From Akkermansiaceae bacterium UBA6138 (GTDB lineage: Bacteria > Verrucomicrobiota > Verrucomicrobiia > Verrucomicrobiales > DEV007), in the NCBI GenBank assembly GCA_002422425.1, contig DIVG01000055.1:1-5814 (forward strand): a stretch of DNA of 5,814 bases. Reading direction: 5' to 3'. Of this stretch, positions 1 to 5,458 are shown piece by piece. The position numbers and the translations under genes were made by a program. The notes under the pieces are model-generated. The model saw only the letters and a program-made list of their open reading frames with translations, was not told the origin of the DNA and ran no database searches. Positions within the stretch are counted from its first letter, which is position 1, and every line of letters starts with the position of its first letter.

Positions 1-951
1 AATACCAAGAACGTCGTCCTGGAGAAGAGCTACAAGGAATACATGGAAGGCTTCACCGAAGTGGCCACTGGCGAGGCTCGGCGTGGCTTCGTCGAGGTGG
101 TCGCGGAGTTGAAAGAGCGTTTCCCTGATCCTGCGGCCATCGAAAAAGAAGCCGACAAAAAAGCCTTCACCCAACTCTTCGGGGAATATCTGAAGATCGA
201 AAACGCGCTGCAGAACTTCGATGAGTTCACGAATCTGAAAGCCTGGCAGCAGGTCGATCCGCAGGACGAAACGGCCGTCGAAGCTTTCAAAGAACAGCAT
301 TATTTGAGCGACGAGGATCTGGATAAGCTCACGACGACGGAGGTGCTGCCGGAGCGCAAGGTTCAGGACTACCGCTCCACCTACAACGACATCCGCGACT
401 GGCTGCGCCGTGAGAAAGACGGCAAAGAAAAGCAGAACAGCACGGTGGATTGGGATGACGTGGTCTTTGAGATCGACTTGCTCAAGTCGCAGGAGATCAA
501 CCTGGATTACATCCTCGAACTGATTTTTGAGAAGAACCAGAAGCTCAAAGACAAGGGTTCCTTGATCGAAGACGTCCGCCGCGTGATCCGCGCCAGCATC
601 GGGAACCGCGCCAAGGAGACTCTGGTGGTCGATTTCATCAACCAGGCCGATCTCGATCAGTTCCGCGATAAGGCGGGTATCATCGAAGCCTTCTTCGCCT
701 ACGCCCAAGCAGAACAGAAGCGTGAGGCGGAAGCGCTCATTGAGTCTGAAAACCTGAACGCGGACGCCGCCAAGCGTTACCTCCTGACCTCACTCAAGCG
801 CGAATACGCCAGCGAGAACGGTACCGAACTCAACAGCATCCTGCCCAAGATGAGTCCCCTGAACCCCAAGTATCTCACCATCAAGCAAAGCGTTTTTCAG
901 AAAATCGCCGCTTTTGTTGAGAAATTCAAAGGCGTGGGCGGAGAGATCTAA
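1..951 (+). CDS. hsdR: Type I restriction enzyme R subunit, C-terminal part (cut by left window edge)
   Basis: This is the C-terminal 316 codons of the restriction (motor and nuclease) subunit of a type I restriction-modification complex. In the family, HsdR binds HsdM2HsdS, translocates DNA using ATP and cleaves unmethylated DNA. The nuclease and helicase domains lie upstream of the window. What remains is the helical C-terminal domain that contacts the methylase core, as in EcoR124I-type HsdR. Recognisable stretches are NRAKE (about codon 204), AQAEQKREAE (about codon 236), KREYASENGTEL (about codons 266-277) and LPKMSPLNPKYL, followed by VFQKIAAFVEKFKGVGG at the end. The frame is open from base 1, so the first ATG at 43 is internal. 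The gene ends in tandem TAA TAA stops. By eye its codons are more A/T-rich than mutL downstream, which fits horizontal acquisition. hsdM and hsdS are not in the window. Identification is firm; activity cannot be judged. Confidence 0.95.
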   Translation, partial: NTKNVVLEKSYKEYMEGFTEVATGEARRGFVEVVAELKERFPDPAAIEKEADKKAFTQLFGEYLKIENALQNFDEFTNLKAWQQVDPQDETAVEAFKEQHYLSDEDLDKLTTTEVLPERKVQDYRSTYNDIRDWLRREKDGKEKQNSTVDWDDVVFEIDLLKSQEINLDYILELIFEKNQKLKDKGSLIEDVRRVIRASIGNRAKETLVVDFINQADLDQFRDKAGIIEAFFAYAQAEQKREAEALIESENLNADAAKRYLLTSLKREYASENGTELNSILPKMSPLNPKYLTIKQSVFQKIAAFVEKFKGVGGEI

Positions 952-972
952 TAAGATGTTTTTTGAATAGTT

Positions 973-1002
973 AAATCACAGGGACAGAAATCACAGGGAC
1001 AG
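973..1002. repeat. Perfect tandem repeat, two 15-bp units
   Basis: The unit aaatcacagggacag occurs at 973-987 and again at 988-1002 without mismatch. The first seven bases recur at 1010-1016 (aaatcac). The repeat lies 22 bases after the hsdR stop, between two plus-strand genes. GGGACAG-type repeats are often seen beside REP-associated tyrosine transposases (IS200/IS605-like), so this may be a remnant of such an element, but no transposase is present here. It does not form a hairpin and is not a terminator. The repeat itself is certain; the mobile-element origin is a guess. Confidence 0.8.
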
Positions 1003-1093
1003 GTGACTCAAATCACCCCACGACGGTGTAGAAAAGTCGCGCAAAGAACGCGGTTTGGCGGGGCGCGAAAGTCAATGCGTCGTCAGTTAGATC

Positions 1094-1120
1094 TTGCCAG
1101 CGAACGCGAAATGACATAAT
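1094..1120 (+). promoter_or_regulatory. Putative sigma70-type promoter of the DUF2059 gene
   Basis: A TTGCCA box (1094-1099, five of six matches to TTGACA) and a CATAAT box (1115-1120, five of six matches to TATAAT) are separated by 15 bp, slightly shorter than ideal. Transcription would start near 1127, almost at the ATG at 1129, which would give a leaderless or nearly leaderless message. That agrees with the absence of a Shine-Dalgarno site before the ATG (the preceding bases are cacggtcc). The short spacing lowers confidence. Confidence 0.4.
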
Positions 1121-1128
1121 CACGGTCC

Positions 1129-1629
1129 ATGACTAAAATTCGCCGACTTTTTCTCGCAGGCACGGCCGCCCTTTTCGCCCTCTCCGCCACTCTCGAGGCG
1201 CAGGAGGCCGCCCCCGACCGCGCCGCCGCCGCGAAGAAGCTCTTCGCCAGCATGGACATGGCGAACCTGCTTCAGGCATCGATGGCCGAGGGTCTGGAAC
1301 CGCAGATGGCTCAGTTCAAGCAGATGGGCATGAGCGACCCGGGCGTAACGGAGCTGAAGGCGGAGATGCTCGCATTTCTCACCGAAACGATGAAGTGGGA
1401 GACTCTGGAACCGGAATTCGTCCGCATCTACGCGACCGCCTTCACCGCCGGGGAGATGCAGGAGATGATCGATTTCTACAAGACCCCGACGGGCAAGAAG
1501 GCCATTGCCATGACGCCGAAGCTGATGTCAGAGGGGATGATGATCGGGCAAAAGGCGGTGGAGGAGCGCCAGGCCGAGTTGCAGGCGCGGATCACGCCGA
1601 TCATCGAAAAGCACCTGAAGCCGCAGTGA
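1129..1629 (+). CDS. Exported DUF2059-domain protein
   Basis: A 166-residue protein of unknown function. Residues 1-24 form a typical Sec signal peptide: basic start (K3, R5, R6), hydrophobic core LFLAGTAALFALSA, and likely cleavage after Ala20 or Ala24. The mature protein should therefore be periplasmic. The C-terminal half (about residues 101-142) matches the DUF2059 pattern: an aromatic/Ala segment YATAFT, an acidic helix ending in IDFYKTPTGKKA, then a Pro-containing helix TPKLMSEGM. DUF2059 proteins are short, helical and exported, and no activity is established for them. The mature part is rich in Met, Ala, Glu and Lys and is predicted all-helical. The ATG at 1129 is chosen because it directly precedes the signal peptide; no Shine-Dalgarno sequence is seen. 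The gene looks monocistronic, since only minus-strand debris follows. Confidence 0.85.
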   Translation: MTKIRRLFLAGTAALFALSATLEAQEAAPDRAAAAKKLFASMDMANLLQASMAEGLEPQMAQFKQMGMSDPGVTELKAEMLAFLTETMKWETLEPEFVRIYATAFTAGEMQEMIDFYKTPTGKKAIAMTPKLMSEGMMIGQKAVEERQAELQARITPIIEKHLKPQ

Positions 1630-1642
1630 CCCGCGCGGTCAC
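1626..1642 (+). terminator. Small hairpin at the 3' end of the DUF2059 gene (weak terminator candidate)
   Basis: GTGACC (1626-1631) pairs perfectly with GGTCAC (1637-1642) around a CGCGC loop, and the stem includes the TGA stop. A further CGCAG (1622-1626) / CTGCG (1649-1653) pairing could enclose or compete with it. No T-tract follows, so this is not a classical intrinsic terminator. It may act as a 3'-end stabilising structure or be incidental in GC-rich DNA. Confidence 0.25.
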
Positions 1643-1760
1643 CCGCGGCTGCGTTCGAGCAGGGCCATCCGCACCGACGAGAGGACGAGGCGGAGCTGAT
1701 CGCCCTGCTCGATAGTGGCCAAGACCTCCACGGTCAGTCCGAGCGTGGCGAAAAATCCGG
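1639..1760 (-). pseudogene. Unassigned coding-like tail downstream of the antitoxin remnant
   Basis: In the frame ending at the TGA complementary to 1639-1641, the minus strand reads a hydrophobic, protein-like stretch: FFATLGLTVEVLATIEQG, then DQLRLVLSSVRMALLERSRG. It has no start codon of its own. Adding one T to the five-T run on the minus strand (plus-strand A run 1751-1755) would join it in frame to the upstream antitoxin remnant. It may therefore be the frameshifted C-terminal extension of that gene, or the end of a separate lost gene. I do not recognise the family. No ribosome binding site is seen. Confidence 0.3.
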
Positions 1761-1979
1761 TGCGATTTCGGCATCGGCGTTGAAGAAATCCTCCCCGAAA
1801 GCAATCGGCTCCCGGTAGAGACCGGCGGCCGGGCGCGGTTCACGATGAGTCTTTGAGATCGGGCGGATTTCGGCGATGGGCACGTTGCGCTCGCAAAGGA
1901 TCACCGTTTCGCCCTCTTTGACGCGGCGGGCCTATTCGGAGAAGTGGGATTTGCCCTCGTAGAGATTTACGTTTTCCCC
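1734..1979 (-). pseudogene. Decayed Phd/YefM-family antitoxin gene
   Basis: Reading the minus strand from about 1979 gives an 81-codon stretch that looks like a Phd/YefM (prevent-host-death) antitoxin. The N-terminal DNA-binding part begins ENVNLYEGKSHFSE, then a TAG stop (complement of 1932-1934) at codon 16, then ARRVKEGETVILCERNVP and IAEIRPI. The C-terminal toxin-binding part follows, with GLYREPIAFGEDFF and a TGA at 1734-1736. The family pattern is typically M-K-x-(V/I)-N-L-Y-E-A-K-(T/S)-H-(L/F)-S-x-L at the N-terminus, so the TAG replaces a Leu (TTG to TAG is one base). GGG stands where the ATG is expected. With no start and a nonsense codon the gene should be dead. No cognate toxin (PIN or RelE type) follows. 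Family assignment is from motif recognition, not a search. Confidence 0.65.
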
Positions 1980-2176
1980 GTAACTGGGCTGGAACCTGGT
2001 CGGCGCAGGATGGTCTGGATATCCTGGGTGTCGCGAATGCGTCGTTCCGCCTGGTTGCGCATCGCATGGAGTTTGAGAGCGATCATTCCCTCGATCGAGG
2101 GAACCCGCAGGCTCAGCTCACCACAGGTCATCGTCACGGCGTCCCGGTCCAATTTATCGAAGGTTGCCGATGCCGG
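1967..2176 (-). pseudogene. C-terminal fragment of a nucleotidyltransferase-like (AbiEii-type) protein
   Basis: Immediately after the mutL stop, and in the same frame, 69 sense codons are open before a TAA at 1967-1969. The readable core is FDKLDRDAVTMTCGEL, then LRVPSIEGMIALKLHAMRNQ, then RRIRDTQDIQTILR. This resembles the end of minimal nucleotidyltransferase / AbiEii-like toxins, which carry a (V/I)PS-x-E-x-(L/M)-IALKLHA-x-R segment followed by R-x-(K/R)D-x-x-DI-x-x-LL. The N-terminal catalytic part (GS-x-x-x-R/D-x-D) is absent, and the C-terminus after ILRR runs into the antitoxin remnant. Possible starts are a TTG at 2152 or an in-frame ATG further in, neither with a Shine-Dalgarno site. 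This is best read as a truncated relic. The family call is tentative. Confidence 0.5.
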
Positions 2177-4075
2177 TTAAGCCCGCCGTCCGAACTTCCG
2201 CTCGAGCTCGGCGTAGTTGATCTGGATCAGGGTCGGCCGTCCGTGCGGGCAGCAGTAGGCCATGTCACAGACGAGGAGGTCTTCGAGGAGTTTTTGCAGC
2301 TCCTTCTCGTGAAGCGGATCGTTCGCTTTGACAGCGTGGCGGCAGACGGTGGTGGCGATCATGTCTTCGCCGAGGCGCAGGGCGGACATGCGGTCGCTTG
2401 AGGAGCGGATCTCGTCGATGAGGTCGTTGAGAAAGGACTCGGGATCGTCGCTTTTCAAAAAGACGGGGAGGGCATCGATCTTGAGGGTGTTGCCTCCGAA
2501 GGGCTCGGCGGAGAGCCCTAGTTTGTTGAGGGTCTCGAGGTTGCGGCTGATGAGATCGAAATCGCGCGGCGGCAAATCGACCATGATGGGGGTGAGGAGC
2601 CGCTGCGAGGGCACGCCCCCGGTCTCCAGGCGGCGTTTCATTTCCTCGAAGAGGACACGCTCGTGGGCGGCGTGCTGGTCCATGAGGACGAGGCCCTCTT
2701 TGCCCTCGAGGAGGACGTAGAGCTTACCGAGCACGCCGATGAGCCGGTAGTCGCCGGCCCCGGGCTTGTGATCGGCTTCGGGAATCGACGGCGGCGCGGG
2801 AGGCGGAGGCGAAAAGGGCGGAGTGAGGAGGGTCGCCGGGGTGGCAGCCCTCTCTTGAGTCGCGTCACGGCCTGCCTCGGCGCGCTGGCGTTCGAGGGCG
2901 GTGAAGAGAGGCGGCTGCCCCGGCGCGGGCCCGGTTTCCGGGAAATCCCCCCGGTCTTTCCGCCATTGGTAGCGGTCGTGGGCGGGGAGCAGTTCGTCCT
3001 GCACAAGGAGGGAGCGCGGCTCGGGAGCGGCATAGGCCGTCGGGGTGTTCCCGGTGAAGCCGACCCCGGAAACGGGCCGGGTCATGCGCTCGCGGAGGGT
3101 GCGCTGGACGGCACCGATGATGGCATCCTGCACCGCGAAGCCGTCGTGAAAACGCACTTCGCGTTTGGCGGGGTGGACGTTGACATCGACGGCCGAGGGA
3201 TCGGTTTCGATGAAGAGAAAGGTGACGGGATACTGCCCCTTCATGAGGGCGGTGTGGTAGCCCTCGCGCAGGCCGCGGGAGATGATCGCCGCCTCGACGG
3301 GGCGACCGTTGAGAAAGCTGAGCTGCTGGCGTTTGTCGCTGCGCCCCATGCCTGGAGGTCCGATGAATCCGCGCACGGTCACGTTTTTGTGAGTGGTCGG
3401 TTCGATCTCGAGGAGGCGTCCGGCGAGGTCGTCACCGACAAGGCCGCCGATGCGCTCGCGCAGGCTCGTCGTGGCGGGAAGCTGGAAGGCGAGGCGCTCG
3501 TCGCGGACGAGGGAAAAGCGGATCTTCTCGTGCGCGATTGCCTGGGTTTTGAGGACCTGCTCGAGGTGCGAATACTCGGTCGTCTCGGTGCGGAGGAACT
3601 TGCGGCGGGCCGGCAGGTTGTAGAAAAGGGAGCGCACTTCGATCTGGGTGCCGGGCGGTTCCCCGCAGTCCTTGACGCTGGCGATGCGGCCGCCGTTGAC
3701 GATGACTTCGGTGCCGGTGAGGGCATCGGGTTCGCGGGTGGTGAGGCGGAACTTGGAAACACTCGCGATGCTGGGCATGGCTTCGCCGCGGAAGCCGAGG
3801 GTGTGGATCGCGGCGAGATCCTCTTTCGTTCGGATCTTCGAAGTGGCGTTTCGCTCGAGGCACATGAGGGCGTCGTCGCGGTTCATGCCTGAACCGTCGT
3901 CGGTCACGCGGATGAGGGCGATGCCGCCGCGCTGGACACGGACCTCGATGGTCGTGGCGCCCGCGTCGATGCTGTTCTCGACGAGTTCTTTCACGACCGA
4001 GGCGGGGCGCTCGACCACTTCACCGGCGGCGACCTGGCTGGCGAGGGCTTCGGGCAGAAGACGTATTTTTCCCAT
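2177..4075 (-). CDS. mutL: DNA mismatch repair protein MutL (endonuclease type)
   Basis: Complete 632-residue MutL, which couples MutS mismatch recognition to strand incision. The N-terminal GHKL ATPase is intact: VVKELVENSIDAGA (catalytic Glu30, Mg-binding Asn34), DDGSGM (Asp59/60), ATSKI (77-81), GFRGEA (94-99), and later FLNGRP and NVHPAKREVRF. A Pro-rich linker spans about residues 335-441. The C-terminal dimerisation domain carries the metal-dependent nicking motif DQHA-x2-E-x4-E (DQHAAHERVLFEE, from residue 466), CRHAVKA (about 578), CPHGRP (about 609) and a terminal FGR. These motifs mark MutL of bacteria that lack MutH, so this protein should nick the daughter strand itself. The ATG at 4075 places MGKIRLLP just ahead of the conserved ASQVAAGEVVERPASV. 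No clear Shine-Dalgarno site precedes it. It is divergent from the iron-sulfur carrier gene, and no mutS is in the window. Confidence 0.97.
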   Translation of the reverse strand: MGKIRLLPEALASQVAAGEVVERPASVVKELVENSIDAGATTIEVRVQRGGIALIRVTDDGSGMNRDDALMCLERNATSKIRTKEDLAAIHTLGFRGEAMPSIASVSKFRLTTREPDALTGTEVIVNGGRIASVKDCGEPPGTQIEVRSLFYNLPARRKFLRTETTEYSHLEQVLKTQAIAHEKIRFSLVRDERLAFQLPATTSLRERIGGLVGDDLAGRLLEIEPTTHKNVTVRGFIGPPGMGRSDKRQQLSFLNGRPVEAAIISRGLREGYHTALMKGQYPVTFLFIETDPSAVDVNVHPAKREVRFHDGFAVQDAIIGAVQRTLRERMTRPVSGVGFTGNTPTAYAAPEPRSLLVQDELLPAHDRYQWRKDRGDFPETGPAPGQPPLFTALERQRAEAGRDATQERAATPATLLTPPFSPPPPAPPSIPEADHKPGAGDYRLIGVLGKLYVLLEGKEGLVLMDQHAAHERVLFEEMKRRLETGGVPSQRLLTPIMVDLPPRDFDLISRNLETLNKLGLSAEPFGGNTLKIDALPVFLKSDDPESFLNDLIDEIRSSSDRMSALRLGEDMIATTVCRHAVKANDPLHEKELQKLLEDLLVCDMAYCCPHGRPTLIQINYAELERKFGRRA

Positions 4076-4133
4076 GACGATGCAGAGGACTCAACTGAGG
4101 GCGGCCCCGGCCTAAAAGCAACTCGGAAATCAT

Positions 4134-4162
4134 TTGGGACAATGCGTTCCCGGCGGTATAGT
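4134..4162 (+). promoter_or_regulatory. Sigma70-type promoter of the iron-sulfur carrier gene
   Basis: TTGGGA (4134-4139) and TATAGT (4157-4162, five of six matches to TATAAT) are separated by exactly 17 bp. Transcription would start around 4169, leaving a leader of about 19 nt before the ATG at 4188. The placement also decides the gene start, because in-frame TTG (4134) and GTG (4161) codons lie inside the promoter. No convincing minus-strand promoter for mutL was identified in the same 112-bp divergent region. Confidence 0.55.
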
Positions 4163-4187
4163 GGAGACGAATTCACCCCCGCCGAAG

Positions 4188-4583
4188 ATGATTGTAGTCA
4201 CCGAATCTGCCGCGAAGCACCTCCTCGACCTGTTAGAGGAAAAAGACTTTTCCCCCGCCGGGAGGGGCCTGCGTCTTTTTGTTGAAAAGGGTGGTTGCGC
4301 GGGGATGTCATACGCCATGAAGATCGACGCTCCGGCCGAGGGCGATACGGTTTATCCCTGCGGTGAGGCGCGCGTCTTCGTCGATCCGGAGAGCCTCGTC
4401 TATCTCGACGGCTGTCACCTCGACTACGTCGATGCACTCAATGATGCGGGATTCAAGATCGAGAATCCGAACGCGGCGCGCAGCTGCGGTTGCGGGACTT
4501 CCTTTGAACCGGCACGGAAGGATGCGGCTCCGGCCTACGACCCCGCGACGATGGACGGGGAAGGGTGCGGGACGAAGGGGTGA
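4188..4583 (+). CDS. A-type iron-sulfur cluster carrier (HesB/IscA/ErpA family)
   Basis: A 131-residue cytoplasmic protein that, by family, receives Fe-S clusters from a scaffold and delivers them to target enzymes. The three invariant cysteines are present: Cys37 in KGGCAGMSY, and Cys100 and Cys102 in SCGCGTSF. Family context is also clear: an ITE-like start (VVTESAAKHL), SLVYLDG and GFKIENPNA. Sequence alone does not separate IscA, SufA and ErpA, so no symbol is given. The family usually ends soon after the CGCG motif. Here about 25 extra residues follow, with a second Cys (Cys127 in EGCGTKG). ATG 4188 is preferred over upstream in-frame TTG 4134 and GTG 4161, since it gives the family N-terminus and lies just downstream of the promoter. 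No strong Shine-Dalgarno site is seen. The next gene starts 35 bp downstream and is probably co-transcribed. No isc or suf genes are adjacent. Confidence 0.9.
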   Translation: MIVVTESAAKHLLDLLEEKDFSPAGRGLRLFVEKGGCAGMSYAMKIDAPAEGDTVYPCGEARVFVDPESLVYLDGCHLDYVDALNDAGFKIENPNAARSCGCGTSFEPARKDAAPAYDPATMDGEGCGTKG

Positions 4584-4607
4584 GGTGAGTTCAGGTGAGG
4601 GATTGAG

Positions 4608-4614
4608 AGAGGGA
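4608..4614 (+). promoter_or_regulatory. Purine-rich ribosome binding site of the membrane protein gene
   Basis: AGAGGGA ends four bases before the ATG at 4619 within a longer purine run (4605-4616). It is the only convincing Shine-Dalgarno-like site in the window, and it supports both this start and translation from a shared transcript with the carrier gene. Confidence 0.5.
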
Positions 4615-4618
4615 AATA

Positions 4619-5458
4619 ATGGACACGGTATCCGGGCGGAGCGCCTTTTCGAGGCAGATTCGAGAGCAGGACGAGGGGCGCTTTGTTCGGGGTAATATCG
4701 TCCTCTGGCTTGCGGTCGTGGCGGTGCTGATCGGGCTGAATTTTGCCTCGTGGTCTTTCTGTATGTGGGTTTTCGGGCAGCCTGAGCATCCGGTGAACTA
4801 CCGGCTCCTCACAAAACTGGAGAAGCTTGAGCCCATTCGCGGGTTCACTCCGGTGACGGCGCCGCGGGGGAAGTTCCTTTCCGCCAAGGAGCTCTATGCG
4901 CAGGTGTATTCTTTCAACCCGACCGAGCTCCGCGCCTACAACGGGATTCTGAAACGCTATTATCTGAAAAATTATCAGGAACGGGACAACGTGACCTTTC
5001 TTTCGGGTGAGTTTACGGTGCTCTCGGTGCAACGGCTCGGGACAGGTTCAGTCTTCCCCGGCGGTGTCGTGATCCGGGGGCGATCCACCTCTTTTCCTGA
5101 TGGCATCGTCGACTTCGCACTGCCCTCTCCGTCGCCGCCGGAGACATTCGACCTCGCGGCGGGGCAGGTTCTGAAGATCGAGGAATCGACCACCTGTGCG
5201 GCAGTGCTGAACATTGAGCGTTTCCGTGACAATACGATGGTTTTTACGGTCGTGCCGCTGGTGAGCCGTCTCTTCGACTTCGGCGAGGGTGCCCGTATTG
5301 AGGTGGCGCCGCCCGAACGGATCGAGATCGACCCGGGGCTCTGGCCTATCAGCGAGGACATCGAATTGCCCGTCGAAAAGCCGGTCGAGTTGTCTGATAC
5401 CCCTGAGGCGGAAGAGCCGGGAGAGGCGGCCGCTTCATCGGAAGCGCCGACCTGTTAA
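4619..5458 (+). CDS. Single-pass membrane protein of unknown function
   Basis: A 279-residue protein I do not recognise. The N-terminus (residues 1-26) is polar with four Arg (12, 15, 21, 24). One strongly hydrophobic segment follows at about 27-52 (IVLWLAVVAVLIGLNFASW and onward, Trp/Phe-rich), then a long soluble region. By the positive-inside rule residues from about 53 face the periplasm. The soluble region begins with PEHPVNYRLLTKLEKLEP, contains a Tyr-rich patch (ILKRYYLKNY, about residues 110-119), and then looks beta-rich with many Gly-Val strands. The last 35 residues are acidic and Pro/Ala-rich and end in Cys, so the tail is probably disordered. There is no signal-peptidase site; it is an anchor rather than a cleaved leader. 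It follows the iron-sulfur carrier gene by 35 bp, so an operon is likely, but nothing in the sequence ties it to Fe-S biology. Its stop overlaps that of the convergent RND gene. Confidence 0.8.
   Translation: MDTVSGRSAFSRQIREQDEGRFVRGNIVLWLAVVAVLIGLNFASWSFCMWVFGQPEHPVNYRLLTKLEKLEPIRGFTPVTAPRGKFLSAKELYAQVYSFNPTELRAYNGILKRYYLKNYQERDNVTFLSGEFTVLSVQRLGTGSVFPGGVVIRGRSTSFPDGIVDFALPSPSPPETFDLAAGQVLKIEESTTCAAVLNIERFRDNTMVFTVVPLVSRLFDFGEGARIEVAPPERIEIDPGLWPISEDIELPVEKPVELSDTPEAEEPGEAAASSEAPTC

Noticed and set aside
952..1128. CRISPR-like array or intrinsic terminator after hsdR
   Set aside because: The two repeat units are directly abutting with no spacers, and there is no stem followed by a T-run.
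1601..1843. Minus-strand open frame of 80 codons overlapping the DUF2059 3' end
   Set aside because: Arg/Pro/Ser-rich low-complexity product typical of an off-frame reading in GC-rich DNA. The coding-like signal in this stretch lies in the other two minus-strand frames.
1932..1934. Stop codon readthrough or recoding at the TAG in the antitoxin frame
   Set aside because: The start codon is also missing and the frame breaks again downstream, so pseudogene decay is simpler than recoding.
1840..2067. Minus-strand open frame of 75 codons across the antitoxin remnant
   Set aside because: Arg-rich off-frame product. The antitoxin motif is read in a different frame of the same strand.
2663..3892. 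A long open frame of about 409 codons on the plus strand opposite mutL
   Set aside because: It is antisense to the conserved ATPase and linker of MutL. Its Gly/Ala/Glu/Asp-rich composition is the usual mirror of a GC-rich gene, and it has no recognisable motif.
4076..4133. Possible minus-strand promoter for mutL in the divergent region
   Set aside because: TTG-containing boxes are present but no acceptable -10 element at 16-18 bp spacing was found, so no call is made.
4198..4437. Minus-strand open frame opposite the iron-sulfur carrier gene
   Set aside because: Arg/Ser-rich shadow of a strongly conserved plus-strand gene.
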